A program made the translations under genes and the position numbers. A stretch of DNA of 64,000 bases from Nonomuraea aurantiaca. Its GTDB lineage: Bacteria; Actinomycetota; Actinomycetes; Streptosporangiales; Streptosporangiaceae. Where the stretch lies: positions 32,236 through 96,235 of the forward strand of contig NZ_JAIWNB010000036.1 of NCBI RefSeq assembly GCF_020215705.1, written 5' to 3'. Each line of letters starts with the position of its first letter. Within the stretch, counting starts at the first letter, position 1. Below are positions 43,756 through 53,501 of this stretch, piece by piece. The notes below the pieces were generated by a model. That model saw nothing but the letters and a program-made list of their open reading frames with translations. It had not been told where the DNA came from and did no database searches.

Positions 43756-45624
43756 GTGGGTGACGACAGAGCAGGTAGTGACGATGAGATCGCTCGCGCG
43801 GTGCTCGCCAGCTCGCCCAACGCCGTGATCGCGCTCGACAGGGATCAGACCGTACTCGTCTGGAACCGCGCGGCGGAGCGGCTCTTCGGCTGGTCGGCCG
43901 AGGAGATGCTGGGCCGCAGGGCGCCGATCGTGCCGGGGGAGCTGACAGCGGAGCACAACGCGGTGCTCGAACGGGTGCGCACGGGCGGCCAGGTGTCCCT
44001 GCGCACCAAACGGTTGCGCAGGGACGGCACCGTGCTCGACCTGAGGGTCGACACGAGCGCGCTGCTCACGGGCAGCGCCGTGGCGGGCTACGTCTTCGTG
44101 CACCATCTGACCGAGGCCGACGAGGCCGCCAGGAACCGCATGGCGCGGCGGGCCCGGCTGGTGCGCCGGCTCACCGACGTGGTCGGCGACATCAACGCCG
44201 AGCTGGAGCTGTCCACGGTGCTCGATCGCATCGCGGCCAGCCTGACCGAGCTGACCGGTGCCGACGCGGGCGGCTTCGTGCTCATCGAGGGCGAGCGGCT
44301 GCGGCTGGTGAGCGCGTACCAGTTGCCCGACTCGCTCAAGGACGTGACGGCCGAGCTGCGTACCAGCCTGGTCGGCAAGCTCTTACGCACCGGGAAGACG
44401 GTGATGCTGGAGTCGCAGGGCCTCGGCGACCTGGTGTGGGCCGAGCTCGACGGGCTGCACACGATCGCGCTCGGCCTGGCCGCGGTCGGCGGCCGTCCCT
44501 ACGGCGCGCTGTACGCGTTGTTCGCCGAGCGCAAGCCCGGCCACCTTGAGCTCGAGCTCCTGGAGCTGCTGGCCGGGCACGCCGGCATCGCGGTCGGCAA
44601 CGCGGTGGCCTATCAGGAGGCCGTCCGGCAGCGGGCGCACGAGCGCGCGGTGTTCGACGCCAGCGCCGACGGCATCGCCGTGCTCGACCGCGCCGGGCGG
44701 GTCAGTCAGTGGAACCCGGCCGCCGCCGAGCTCACCGCCACGCCGAGAGAGGCCGTCATCGGCGGGCCGCTGCCCTTCCCGCTGCCCAGCCCGGGAGAGA
44801 AGCTCACCTACCAGCTGGAGAGCGGGCGCTGGCTGGACGTGGTCAGCGCCCAGATCGAGGAGACCGGAGAGGTGGTCGTCGACTTCCGCGACGTGACCAC
44901 GGCGAAGGAACTGGAGGAGGCCAAGGACCTGTTCCTGGCCACGACCAGCCACGAGTTGCGCACACCCATCACGATCGTGCGCGGGTTCGCCAGCACGCTC
45001 GACGCGCGCTGGGACAAGCTGAACGACACCGAGCGGCGCTCGGCCGTCCACACGATCGCCGAGCGGGCCAGGTCGCTCGGGCAGCTCATGGATCATCTGC
45101 TGCTCGGCGCCAGGGCGGGCGCCGACGAGCCGCCGGTGCGCATCGAGGCGTTCGATCTGGCCGAGCGGATCCACGCGGCCACGCTCGGGCTGCCCGTGCT
45201 GTCCGACAGGCACCGGGTGGAGGTGGCCATCCCCGACGCGCTGCCGCACGTCAGAGGCGACGCGCTCGCCACCGACATCATCCTCGGCCAGCTGCTGGAG
45301 AACGCCTTCAAGTACTCGCCGACGGGCGGCCTGATCAGCGTCGGCGCCTGGCCCGAGGACGACGCCGTGGTCGTGGTGGTGGACGACGAGGGCGTCGGCA
45401 TCGCCGCGCCGGACCGGGAGCGGGTCTTCGAGCGGTTCGTCCAGGTCGACAGCGGTGACCGCCGCAGGTTCGGCGGGGTCGGCCTCGGGCTCTACATCGT
45501 GCGCAGTCTGGCGAGGGCTCAGGGCGGCGATGTGAGTGCCCATCCGCGACCCGGCGGAGGCACTCGAATGCGGCTCGTGTTGGGCAACGCTTCCCCTATC
45601 CGATCCGACACACCGATGCGGTAA
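43756..45624 (+). CDS. PAS-GAF-PAS sensor histidine kinase
   Basis: 622 aa from GTG 43756; the start is uncertain because the nearest GGAGG is too close. PAS (about 20-120: N-A-V-I-A-L-D-R-D and R-L-F-G-W-S), GAF (about 145-290), second PAS (about 300-395), HisKA with A-T-T-S-H-E-L-R-T-P, and HATPase with L-L-E-N-A-F-K and D-E-G-V-G-I. No transmembrane helix, so it is a cytoplasmic sensor. No response regulator beside it. Confidence 0.88.
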   Translation: MGDDRAGSDDEIARAVLASSPNAVIALDRDQTVLVWNRAAERLFGWSAEEMLGRRAPIVPGELTAEHNAVLERVRTGGQVSLRTKRLRRDGTVLDLRVDTSALLTGSAVAGYVFVHHLTEADEAARNRMARRARLVRRLTDVVGDINAELELSTVLDRIAASLTELTGADAGGFVLIEGERLRLVSAYQLPDSLKDVTAELRTSLVGKLLRTGKTVMLESQGLGDLVWAELDGLHTIALGLAAVGGRPYGALYALFAERKPGHLELELLELLAGHAGIAVGNAVAYQEAVRQRAHERAVFDASADGIAVLDRAGRVSQWNPAAAELTATPREAVIGGPLPFPLPSPGEKLTYQLESGRWLDVVSAQIEETGEVVVDFRDVTTAKELEEAKDLFLATTSHELRTPITIVRGFASTLDARWDKLNDTERRSAVHTIAERARSLGQLMDHLLLGARAGADEPPVRIEAFDLAERIHAATLGLPVLSDRHRVEVAIPDALPHVRGDALATDIILGQLLENAFKYSPTGGLISVGAWPEDDAVVVVVDDEGVGIAAPDRERVFERFVQVDSGDRRRFGGVGLGLYIVRSLARAQGGDVSAHPRPGGGTRMRLVLGNASPIRSDTPMR

Positions 45625-45766
45625 CGACGTGGTAACGGTTGCGCTGATCTATCGTCCGATGTGTACAAGCTGTGATCGAGATGCGGTTTCTGGGATCGAG
45701 TAACGGGGCATTTCGGTCGTACCGGGGAGTGTTCCCGTGGGGGGCACTGGGAGCGGGGAGGTGGGT

Positions 45767-46198
45767 GTGTCAAGCGTGGTGCTACTGCCGTACGCGCCGT
45801 CCAGTGTCGCCGTCGCCCGCCAGCGTCTGAGCACTGACCTGCAAGATCGCGGGGTTTTCGCCACCGCGATCGACGATGCCGTCCTCGTGGTGAGCGAGCT
45901 GCTGAGCAACGCGCTACGGCATGCGCATCCGCTGCCGTCGGGCATGGTCAGGGTGGCCTGGCTGCGGAGCGACGAACACATCGAGGTCGCTGTGAGCGAT
46001 GGCGGCGCGGCCACCGAGCCCCGCGCCGGCCGGCCGACTCTGTCGTCGCTCGGGGGCAGGGGGCTCGGCATCGTCGAGTACGTCGCGGAGAGCTGGGGAG
46101 TCCGCCACGACGGTGACATCACGACGGTGTGGGCGATCTTGCACGCCCCCGACGGATTGATGAACGGGCAGGTCCACGCACTGAGAGAGGCCGGGTAG
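45767..46198 (+). CDS. HATPase_c protein (anti-sigma/regulatory kinase type)
   Basis: 143 aa from GTG 45767 (GGGGAGG 5 nt upstream); frames from 45737 are possible. Single GHKL domain: S-E-L-L-S-N-A-L-R-H-A (N box), V-S-D-G-G and G-G-R-G-L-G-I-V-E-Y. No HisKA, as in SpoIIAB/RsbW-type kinases that control sigma factors or anti-sigma antagonists. The STAS protein at 49876 is a possible partner. Confidence 0.85.
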   Translation: MSSVVLLPYAPSSVAVARQRLSTDLQDRGVFATAIDDAVLVVSELLSNALRHAHPLPSGMVRVAWLRSDEHIEVAVSDGGAATEPRAGRPTLSSLGGRGLGIVEYVAESWGVRHDGDITTVWAILHAPDGLMNGQVHALREAG

Positions 46199-46209
46199 CG
46201 GCCGCGCGC

Positions 46210-46857
46210 TCAGAGGGGACGGGCGGCCAGGACCGCGCGCTCTCCCACGGTCCACGCCGTGGAGATCAGCAGGTAGAGCCCCGCGGCCAGCGGTAGCACA
46301 GCGGCGGCCAGCACCGTGGCGAACGGCATCAGCGGCATGATCCTCCGCATCAGCGCGGGCTGCTCGTCGGGCAGTGAGGCGCTGACTTTGCGCGCCGAAA
46401 GCCACGCCACGACCGCGATCAGCGCGATAACTACGACAAAGACCAAAAATGGCCCACTAGCCAGACCGTAATTGGTGACGATTCCCGCCATATGCTGCCC
46501 CAAAGGGGCGCCCAGCAGGTCATGGCCCAGGAAAGCGGTCGGGTGTGTGGCGACCCGATACATCACCCACATGAACGGAAGCTGCCCCAATCCCGGCAGG
46601 ATCGTGGCCAGAGGCGAGGTGCCTTCCTTCGCGTACAGCTTGGTGGTCTCCTTGGCCAGTCGCTCGGGATTGCGCGACCACCGCTTCCGCAACTCCAGCA
46701 GCTTGGGCGCCAGGCGCTTCTGTACCTGCGTGGCGCGGGCCTGGCGGATGCCGAGCGGCAGCAGCAGGAGGCGTACGGCCACGGTGAACAGCAGGATGGC
46801 CACGGCGGCGTTGTCGCCGGAGACGGCCAGCAGAAAGGAGACGAGAGAGTCGAACAT
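46210..46857 (-). CDS. YidC/Oxa1-type membrane insertase (short form)
   Basis: 215 aa from ATG 46857 with GAAGGG upstream. Five predicted helices, the charged hairpin Q-K-R-L-A-P-K-L-L-E-L-R-K-R-W-S after helix 1, and P-G-L-G-Q-L-P-F-M-W-V. Shorter than the dnaA-linked YidC and without the large basic tail. Co-directional with two tiny membrane genes, which suggests a special-purpose insertase. Confidence 0.82.
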   Translation of the reverse strand: MFDSLVSFLLAVSGDNAAVAILLFTVAVRLLLLPLGIRQARATQVQKRLAPKLLELRKRWSRNPERLAKETTKLYAKEGTSPLATILPGLGQLPFMWVMYRVATHPTAFLGHDLLGAPLGQHMAGIVTNYGLASGPFLVFVVVIALIAVVAWLSARKVSASLPDEQPALMRRIMPLMPFATVLAAAVLPLAAGLYLLISTAWTVGERAVLAARPL

Positions 46858-46909
46858 GAGCCCTTCAATCAAAGAGAGATGGATCAGGGCTCACTGAAGA
46901 GAGCCCCGC

Positions 46910-47131
46910 TCAGCCGGAAGCGGGGCGCGATGACGGAGCTCGTGGCCGTGGCCGGCCGGCCGCCGCGGGGTGGCGCTGGCGCTGGAAGGCCGTGCGCCGG
47001 GCATAGATCAGCGGGAAGCCGGGCGCGTCGCCGCCGGTGGCGGGCAGCAGCCGGGCGGCCCAGGTGGCGAGCAGCAGGATCGCCACCATGGTCACGCCGA
47101 TGAGCCAGGGGTCGAACAGGAAGAGCGTCAC
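46910..47131 (-). CDS. DUF6412-like small membrane protein
   Basis: 73 aa from GTG 47131. One hydrophobic helix (residues 10-30) then a G-D-A-P-G-F-P-L-I-Y-A-R-R-T-A-F-Q-R-Q motif and an Arg/Pro tail. Family label is from memory of small YidC-linked proteins in actinomycetes. The start overlaps the stop of the 57-aa gene by 4 nt. 52 nt before yidC. Confidence 0.6.
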   Translation of the reverse strand: MTLFLFDPWLIGVTMVAILLLATWAARLLPATGGDAPGFPLIYARRTAFQRQRHPAAAGRPRPRAPSSRPASG

Positions 47132-47301
47132 CGTGACGAGGAGGACTTACCGACCAAGGTGACGGCGATGAACACCAGAAGGGCGACCACCCCGATGATG
47201 AGGGCGACCTTGAGCAGCCCCATGATCATGGGCAGCACGAAATTGAACAGCACGAAGAGGCCCAGAAGGGCACCCAGCACGAGCATGACGACGCGACTCA
47301 T
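47128..47301 (-). CDS. 57-aa membrane protein
   Basis: M-S-R start, then two hydrophobic stretches (about residues 5-24 and 27-50) and a K-S-S-S-S-R end. It is translated with the DUF6412-like gene by a 4-nt overlap and is the first gene of the yidC unit. The promoter is shared with the divergent response regulator at 47396. Function unknown. Confidence 0.65.
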   Translation of the reverse strand: MSRVVMLVLGALLGLFVLFNFVLPMIMGLLKVALIIGVVALLVFIAVTLVGKSSSSR

Positions 47302-47395
47302 GCGCCCACCGTACGTCCTGCGAGCATGATCCGCGAGGCTTACGAACCAATGACGTAAGTGTCGATTCGGCACGCCCCCGCCGTACGGTGAAAGA

Positions 47396-48105
<710 letters not shown>

Positions 48106-48109
<4 letters not shown>

Positions 48110-49218
48110 CTCCCCATCCCGCGGTGATGAGCGATCTGGGGATGATCGTGGCGGTCACGGCAGGGCTGGGGCTGCTGGTGGGGGTCCTGGGCGTGTCCGT
48201 GATGTGGCGGCTGCGTACCCGCTCGATCGGGGTCATGCTGGCCGTCGTCATGGTGGTCGCGATCGTGGCGACGCTGGCCGGCGTGGTGGCGATCACGCTC
48301 AAGATGATCATCGAGGGCGCGGTCAGGGACATCGTGCTCAGCGTGGTGGCCGTCGGCGGGCTGGTCGGGCTGGGGGTGGCGTTCGTGCTGGCCAGGCGGG
48401 TCGTGGGCGAGAGCAGGCGGCTGGTGGCGGCCGTACGCGACCTGCCGTTCACCGCGCCCAAGGGGCTGCCGTCGGAGCTGCAGACGATCGCGAACACGCT
48501 GGAGGAGGCGTACGAGCGGGAGCGCGCCCTGGAAGGGGCGCGGCGCGAGCTCGTCGCCTGGGTGAGCCACGACCTGCGCACCCCGCTCGCCGGGATGCGG
48601 GCCATGGCCGAGGCGCTCGAAGACGGCGTGGTGTCCGACCCCAGGACCGTCGCGCGCTATCACGGCCAGATCAAGCTGGAGGTGGAGCGGCTGTCGGCGA
48701 TGGTCGACGACCTGTTCGAGCTGTCGCGGATCCACGCCGGGGCGCTGCGGCTCACTCCTGCCCGGATCGGGCTCGCCGACCTGGTCGCCGACACGATCGC
48801 GGGGGCCGAGCCGCTGGCCCGCGCCAAGGGAGTGCGGCTGACCGCCGAGGCCGCCGAGGCGGTCCCCGTGCGGGCGGACCCGAACGCGCTGAGCCGGGCC
48901 CTGGGCAACCTCGTCGTGAACGCGATCAGGCACACGCCGTCGGACCGCACGGTCGTGCTGCGGGCGGCCGTCGACTCGGGCATGGCGTGCCTGTCGGTCA
49001 GCGACTGCTGCGGGGGGATCCCCGACGAGGACCTGCACCGGGTGTTCGAGGTGGCCTTCAGGGGTGAGGCGGCCCGGACCCCGACCAAAGACGGCGGGGC
49101 CGGGCTCGGCCTGGCGATCGCGCAGGGCATCGTGGAGGCGCACGACGGGGTGATCGGTGTGGTCAACGACGGGCCGGGCTGCCGCTTCGAGATCCGGCTG
49201 CCGCTGGTCTCGGGATAG
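48106..49218 (+). CDS. sensor histidine kinase
   Basis: 370 aa. Three hydrophobic segments in the first 105 residues with very short loops and no large outer sensor, so it probably senses within the membrane. H-box W-V-S-H-D-L-R-T-P-L-A-G-M, N-box L-G-N-L-V-V-N-A-I-R-H, then G-G-A-G-L-G-L-A-I-A. The D-C-C-G-G-I G1 box has two Cys in place of the usual N/G, an oddity. Confidence 0.9.
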
Positions 49219-49249
49219 CGCGCCCGTCAGGTCGCTCAGGTCGGGATGT

Positions 49250-49651
49250 TCAGCCGGACTCCGGGAGGGCACTGTCGTGGCCGGCGCCGAACGACTCGGC
49301 CATCGCGCGGAACGTCGGGCACGGCCAGCGCCACATGCAACTCCGGCACCGCAGGATGGGGTGCTCGGCGTCGCTCGTGATGCCGCCCGCGTCGCGCGGC
49401 TGGTGGAGGTCGAACAGCCGCAGCCCGAGCTCGGAGAATCTGAGCAGGTCGTCGCGGGCGTCGGCGAGGAAGTCGAGGTCTTCGCCGGCGAGTTTCGTGT
49501 GTACGGGGACGAAGCCTTCGTGATTGATCAGGCTACGCAGGCGCCCCACTCTGTCATGCCACGAGGTGGCCTTCTCTGTGCGGATGAGGATGGCTTCCAG
49601 TCGTTCGCGGAGCCGTCGTCGGTGCGGGTCTTCGGGTTTCTCTGTTCTCAT
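49250..49651 (-). CDS. unknown protein with C-x2-C-x4-P-C motif
   Basis: 133 aa. An N-terminal helical, charged half (R-R-R-L-R-E-R-L-E-A-I-L) and a C-terminal C-R-S-C-M-W-R-W-P-C-P-T motif, which looks like a small metal site. Similar W-P-C-P-T-endings occur in short actinobacterial proteins near XRE regulators, as I recall. No near RBS for ATG 49651. Convergent with the kinase gene. Confidence 0.5.
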   Translation of the reverse strand: MRTEKPEDPHRRRLRERLEAILIRTEKATSWHDRVGRLRSLINHEGFVPVHTKLAGEDLDFLADARDDLLRFSELGLRLFDLHQPRDAGGITSDAEHPILRCRSCMWRWPCPTFRAMAESFGAGHDSALPESG

Positions 49652-49875
49652 GAATGCTCGGGCCCGTGGGTCTCGCCCGGCCCCTCCTTCTCAAGTGAAG
49701 TACGTGACCAGAAGCGAGGTGCCGGGCCGCCCCCCTCTCCGGCCATGCCGGTGTCACACAGTCAAGCTTCGCGTACTCTCTGTTTTCATGGAGTCCAAAC
49801 GGAGGACAAAATCCTGAGGTTGCCCTATCGGCGTGACAACGTGACCGGAAGCCTCCGCGCCGCTAGCCTGCCCAT

Positions 49876-50223
49876 GTGGAGCTCAAGGTCTCGACTCGAT
49901 CACATGCCGGCCATGCGCTAGTCGCCATCACCGGTGAAATCGACCTCTATACGGCACCCCACCTGCAGGCGGAGTTCGCTCGGCTGCTGCAGGACGGGCC
50001 CAGCCGCGTGGTCATAGACATGTCCGGCGTGGATTTCTGCGACTCCACGGGGATGAACGTCTTGCTGTCCGCGCTGAAACGCGTCAAGGAGCAGGGCGGG
50101 GCGCTCGACGTCGCCGCCCCACGGCCGGCCGTACGCAAGATTCTGCAGGTCACCGGTCTCGATTCGGTCTTCACCGTGCATGACGAGGTGCCGCAGGAGT
50201 TCCTCATCTCCGAGGGGTCATGA
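49876..50223 (+). CDS. STAS-domain anti-sigma factor antagonist
   Basis: 115 aa from GTG 49876. Single STAS domain: G-E-I-D-L-Y-T-A-P and the phospho-acceptor site D-F-C-D-S-T-G-M with Ser57. Would bind and be phosphorylated by an RsbW-like kinase, for example the HATPase at 45767. The next gene overlaps by 4 nt. The 224-nt region before it holds no other gene apart from a 9-codon ORF I do not support. Confidence 0.9.
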   Translation: MELKVSTRSHAGHALVAITGEIDLYTAPHLQAEFARLLQDGPSRVVIDMSGVDFCDSTGMNVLLSALKRVKEQGGALDVAAPRPAVRKILQVTGLDSVFTVHDEVPQEFLISEGS

Positions 50224-50942
50224 AGGATACGGCGGTCATCGTCCCGGCCAAGGACGAGGCCGACCGCATCGGTGCCACGGTCACCGCGGCCCTCGCCCTG
50301 CCCGGCGTCGATCTGGTCGTGGTCGTCGACGACGGCTCGACCGACCAGACCGGCCGGGTGGCGCGGGCGGCGGGGGCCAGGGTGGTGCGTCACAGCCGCA
50401 ACCGCGGCAAGGCGGCGGCCATGGAGTCGGGCGCCGAAGCCGTGCGCCTGCTCGACGGTGAGACGCCGCACCACTTACTCTTCCTGGACGCCGACCTGGG
50501 CGACACCGCCCGGGCCGCCTCCCCGCTGATCGAGCCGGTACGCGCCGGCAAGGCCGACATGACCATCGCGGTCTTCGTCACCCGCGTCAAGCTGGGCGGC
50601 CACGGCCTGGTCGTCCGCCTGTCCAGGGACGGCATCCGCAGGGCCACCGGCTTCGAACCCGCTCAGCCGCTCAACGGCCAGCGCTGCATCACCAGAGACG
50701 CCTTCGAGGCCGCCCGGCCGCTGGCGCACGGGTTCGGCGTGGAGACGGCGCTGACGATCGACCTGCTGCGCAAGGGCTATCGGGTCGAGGAGGTCCAGGT
50801 GGAGATGGCTCATCGGGCGTCCGGTACGGACTGGCGGGCTCAGGTGCATCGGGCCAGGCAGCTACGGGATGTGGCACGCGCGCTCGCCACTCGGGAGCCG
50901 CTAATCACCCAAAACCTCGACAAACTCTGGCCAAAGCGCTGA
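50220..50942 (+). CDS. family 2 glycosyltransferase
   Basis: 240 aa. GT-A fold: V-I-V-P-A-K-D-E-A, V-V-V-V-D-D-G-S-T-D, N-R-G-K-A-A-A-M and L-F-L-D-A-D-L-G (DxD). Resembles DPM/GpgS-like soluble enzymes; I see no membrane segment. ATGA overlap with the STAS gene suggests a shared operon, though a functional link is unclear. Confidence 0.85.
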   Translation: MKDTAVIVPAKDEADRIGATVTAALALPGVDLVVVVDDGSTDQTGRVARAAGARVVRHSRNRGKAAAMESGAEAVRLLDGETPHHLLFLDADLGDTARAASPLIEPVRAGKADMTIAVFVTRVKLGGHGLVVRLSRDGIRRATGFEPAQPLNGQRCITRDAFEAARPLAHGFGVETALTIDLLRKGYRVEEVQVEMAHRASGTDWRAQVHRARQLRDVARALATREPLITQNLDKLWPKR

Positions 50943-51127
50943 CTCCCTCCGCCCCTTTGCCCGGCAAACTTCCCCAACTTTCCTGATCGGCCGGGAAATG
51001 TGCCGGTTTGCTGGCTTGTGAGCATTGGTTGTGGGCGTCGGGGTGCGCTGCCTGCCGGAGGGTTTGTTCGGGCTGCCGATGGCGGAATTGTGGCGGAAGT
51101 GTCGGTGCGGGTCTGTTCACTGTGTTC

Positions 51128-51568
51128 GTGGACACTGAACCGCGGAGGCGCGGGCCGTTCTGGGATGTGCTGGCCGGGCGGGTCCCGCCGCCGGCCGCGG
51201 CCGAGACTCTGGGCTGGCAGTTGATCGAGGTGGATCCCGAGCAGGGCACCATCGAGGTGGCGTTCGAGGCCAGCGAGCGGTTCGTCAATCCCGTCGGCGT
51301 GATCCAGGGTGGATTCCTCGCCGCGATGCTCGACGACACGCTGGGTCCCGCGCTGGTCGCGACGCTGCCGGAAGACCAGTTCGCGGTCACCCTCGACCTC
51401 CACGTCCAATACCTGCGCCCGGCGCGGCCGGGGCGGCTCACCGGCCGGGGGCGGGTGGTGCGGCGCGGCAGGGAGGTGTGCTTCCTGGCCGGCGAGCTCA
51501 TCGCACCCGACGGCAAGACCGTGGCCGTGGCGACCGCGACCGCCCACCTCCAGGCCCGCCGGGACTGA
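51128..51568 (+). CDS. PaaI-type hotdog thioesterase
   Basis: 146 aa from GTG 51128 (51122 is an alternative). Hotdog fold with N-P-V-G-V-I-Q-G-G-F-L-A-A-M-L-D-D and a Y-L-R-P-A-R-P-G strand, typical of PaaI acyl-CoA thioesterases. Substrate unknown. Upstream 50943-51127 contains no gene. Confidence 0.8.
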   Translation: MDTEPRRRGPFWDVLAGRVPPPAAAETLGWQLIEVDPEQGTIEVAFEASERFVNPVGVIQGGFLAAMLDDTLGPALVATLPEDQFAVTLDLHVQYLRPARPGRLTGRGRVVRRGREVCFLAGELIAPDGKTVAVATATAHLQARRD

Positions 51569-51581
51569 GGGGGATGTGGAC

Positions 51582-51665
51582 CTCGTGTGGTCGAGCGCGC
51601 GCGATCGGGGTCGGGTGGTCGGGTGCTGGGTAGGCGGATGGGGCTCGTGTGGTCGGGTGCGCGTA
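51582..51665. repeat. diverged 62-bp direct repeat
   Basis: CTCGTGTGGTCG starts at 51582 and again at 51644, with similar flanks on both sides (GATGTGGAC.. / GATGGGG..). It lies in the 259-nt gap between thioesterase and methyltransferase. No other gene is visible in the gap. Confidence 0.45.
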
Positions 51666-51762
51666 GATCGAACACGCGTCCGGACTCCGGCGTGTGACGT
51701 CCGGCATGCGCGTGGTGGACGGCGATCGCGGCTGACATCTCGTACGCGTTATGCCCGAAGAG

Positions 51763-51776
51763 CCCACTAAAGTGGG
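51763..51776. promoter_or_regulatory. operator-like palindrome before the methyltransferase gene
   Basis: CCCACT-AA-AGTGGG, a perfect 14-bp inverted repeat with a 2-nt centre, so not a stable hairpin. It lies 51 nt upstream of ATG 51828 and may be a regulator site. Confidence 0.35.
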
Positions 51777-51827
51777 TCTTGGACGAGCGTGGCCGGGGGC
51801 CGCGCTCAACCTCAGGAATGGAGTGTC

Positions 51828-52643
51828 ATGAGCGATGACAGCCCCGCCGGCCAGTCGGCCTGGGAGCGCATTGACACGACCATCCCCCATTCAGCCCGCG
51901 TGTGGAACTATCTGCTCGGCGGCAAGGACCACTTCGCGCCCGACCGCGAGGCCGGTGAGCTGCTGCTCCGGACATTTCCTGACTTCGCCGAAGTTGCTCG
52001 GCTGCAGCGGGAGTTCCTCATCCGCGCGGTCACATACCTGGTGGAAGAGGCCGGGATCCGGCAATTTCTGGACATCGGCACCGGGTTGCCGACGGCCAAC
52101 AACATCCACGAGGTCGCCCAGCGCACCGCCCCCGAGAGCCGGGTCGTCTACGTCGACAACGATCCCATCGTGCTGGTCCACGCCCGTGCCCTGTTGACCA
52201 GCACCGAGCCGGGCGTCACCGCGTACATCGACGCCGACGTACGCCACCCCGACGTGATCCTCCAAGGCGCGGCCAAGACGCTCGACTTCAGCCGGCCGAT
52301 CGCCCTGGTGATGCTGAGCATTGCCGGGCAGGTGCCCGACGAGGACAACCCGTGGGGGATCGTCGACCGGCTGATGGCCGCGTTATCGCCGGGCAGCTAC
52401 CTCGTGCTCAGCGACGGCACCAACACCAACCCGGCCCTGATGGAGGCCGTCGCCGCCTACAACAAGGCGGCCGCCAACTCCTATCACCTGCGCAGTCCCG
52501 CCCAGATGGGCACCTTCTTCGAGGGTCTCGAACTCGTCGAGCCCGGTGTCGTACCCACTCCCCAGTGGCGGCGGGCCACCGACGCGTGGGACGAGCCGTC
52601 CAAGCTGGTGAGCGCGGTGTGCGGGGTCGCGCGCAAGCCGTAG
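51828..52643 (+). CDS. SAM-dependent methyltransferase (Methyltransf_19/DUF574)
   Basis: 271 aa. Family hallmarks: P-H-S-A-R-V-W-N-Y-L-L-G-G-K-D-H-F at residues 20-36, the SAM loop F-L-D-I-G-T-G-L-P-T near 80, V-Y-V-D-N-D-P-I-V and A-R-A-L-L. Expanded in actinomycetes; targets unknown. RBS GGAG 4 nt before ATG. Confidence 0.9.
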   Translation: MSDDSPAGQSAWERIDTTIPHSARVWNYLLGGKDHFAPDREAGELLLRTFPDFAEVARLQREFLIRAVTYLVEEAGIRQFLDIGTGLPTANNIHEVAQRTAPESRVVYVDNDPIVLVHARALLTSTEPGVTAYIDADVRHPDVILQGAAKTLDFSRPIALVMLSIAGQVPDEDNPWGIVDRLMAALSPGSYLVLSDGTNTNPALMEAVAAYNKAAANSYHLRSPAQMGTFFEGLELVEPGVVPTPQWRRATDAWDEPSKLVSAVCGVARKP

Positions 52644-52721
52644 GAGCTCCAGGACATCCATCGCGCTGTCTGATCCGAACCACCTGTAGCCGGCGCCGCG
52701 CCGGCCACGGCGGGAGGGTGC

Positions 52722-53501
52722 ATGGAAGCGGGACGCGAACCGGGCCGCACCGAACCGGGACCCACGTCGGGCCGCATCGAACCGGGACGTGCGTCGGGGG
52801 GAATCGAAGCCCGGTATGGGTCGGCTAGCCACGGCGAGGCGGGACGTGGGTCGGGCGGTATTGATGCCCGGCGTGCGCCGCCTGGCCGTAGCGAGGCGGG
52901 ACGTGCCTCGGGCCGCGTCGACGCGGGACGTGAGCCGGGCTGGGGAGGTGAGCGGGTCCCTGGGGTCGAGGAGTTGCTGGAGGACGTCGCGCGGGGGGAC
53001 AGGGCGGCGTTCGAGCGGCTGTACGAGGTGGTGGCGCCGCGCGTGTTCGGGCTCGTGCTGCGGGTGCTCCGGGACCGGGCCCAGAGCGAAGAGGTGGCTC
53101 AGGAGGTTCTGGTGGAGGTGTGGCGCAACGCCGCGCGCTTCCAGCCGGGCCGGGGCTCGGGGCTGGCATGGGTGCTGACGATCGCGCATCGCCGGGCGAT
53201 CGACCGGGTCCGCTCGGCTCAGGCGAGTATGGACCGCGAGGAGCGGGCGGCCCGGATGGACGTGCACCGGCCCTTCGACGAGGTCGCCGAATCCGTCGAG
53301 GCCCGGCTCGAACGCGAGCGCTTACGCCGCTGCCTGCAGGGCCTGACCGCGTTGCAGCGGGAGTCGGTCACCATCGCCTATTACGGCGGATACTCCTATC
53401 GTGAGGTCGCTGAGCTGGTCAAAGTCCCGCTCGCGACGGTGAAGACCAGGATGCGCGACGGGCTGATCCGGCTGCGCGACTGCCTGGGGGTGGAGCGATG
53501 A
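52722..53501 (+). CDS. sigK: ECF sigma factor SigK with repeat-rich N-terminus
   Basis: 259 aa. Sigma region 2 (A-F-E-R-L-Y-E-V-V-A-P-R-V-F-G, E-E-V-A-Q-E-V-L-V-E-V-W) at about 95-150 and region 4 (L-Q-R-E-S-V-T-I-A-Y-Y-G-G-Y-S-Y-R-E-V-A-E) at about 205-255. The first 75 residues are degenerate Gly/Arg/Glu repeats not found in a normal SigK of about 185 aa. ATG 52722 has GGGAGG 4 nt upstream, so the extension is probably made. Overlaps rskA by 4 nt. Confidence 0.85.
   Translation: MEAGREPGRTEPGPTSGRIEPGRASGGIEARYGSASHGEAGRGSGGIDARRAPPGRSEAGRASGRVDAGREPGWGGERVPGVEELLEDVARGDRAAFERLYEVVAPRVFGLVLRVLRDRAQSEEVAQEVLVEVWRNAARFQPGRGSGLAWVLTIAHRRAIDRVRSAQASMDREERAARMDVHRPFDEVAESVEARLERERLRRCLQGLTALQRESVTIAYYGGYSYREVAELVKVPLATVKTRMRDGLIRLRDCLGVER
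52728..52945 (+). repeat. degenerate tandem repeat in the sigK 5' coding region
   Basis: The stretch is made of units around GCGGGACGTG-(N)-CGGG that encode variants of E-A-G-R-x-S-G-R/G-I-E/D. GGGACGTG occurs at least four times in frame. Unit length is irregular (about 30-50 nt). It keeps the reading frame open. Confidence 0.6.

Noticed and set aside
49788..49817. Nine-codon leader-like ORF MESKRRTKS before the STAS gene
   Set aside because: No ribosome site and no attenuator-like hairpins; too short to support.
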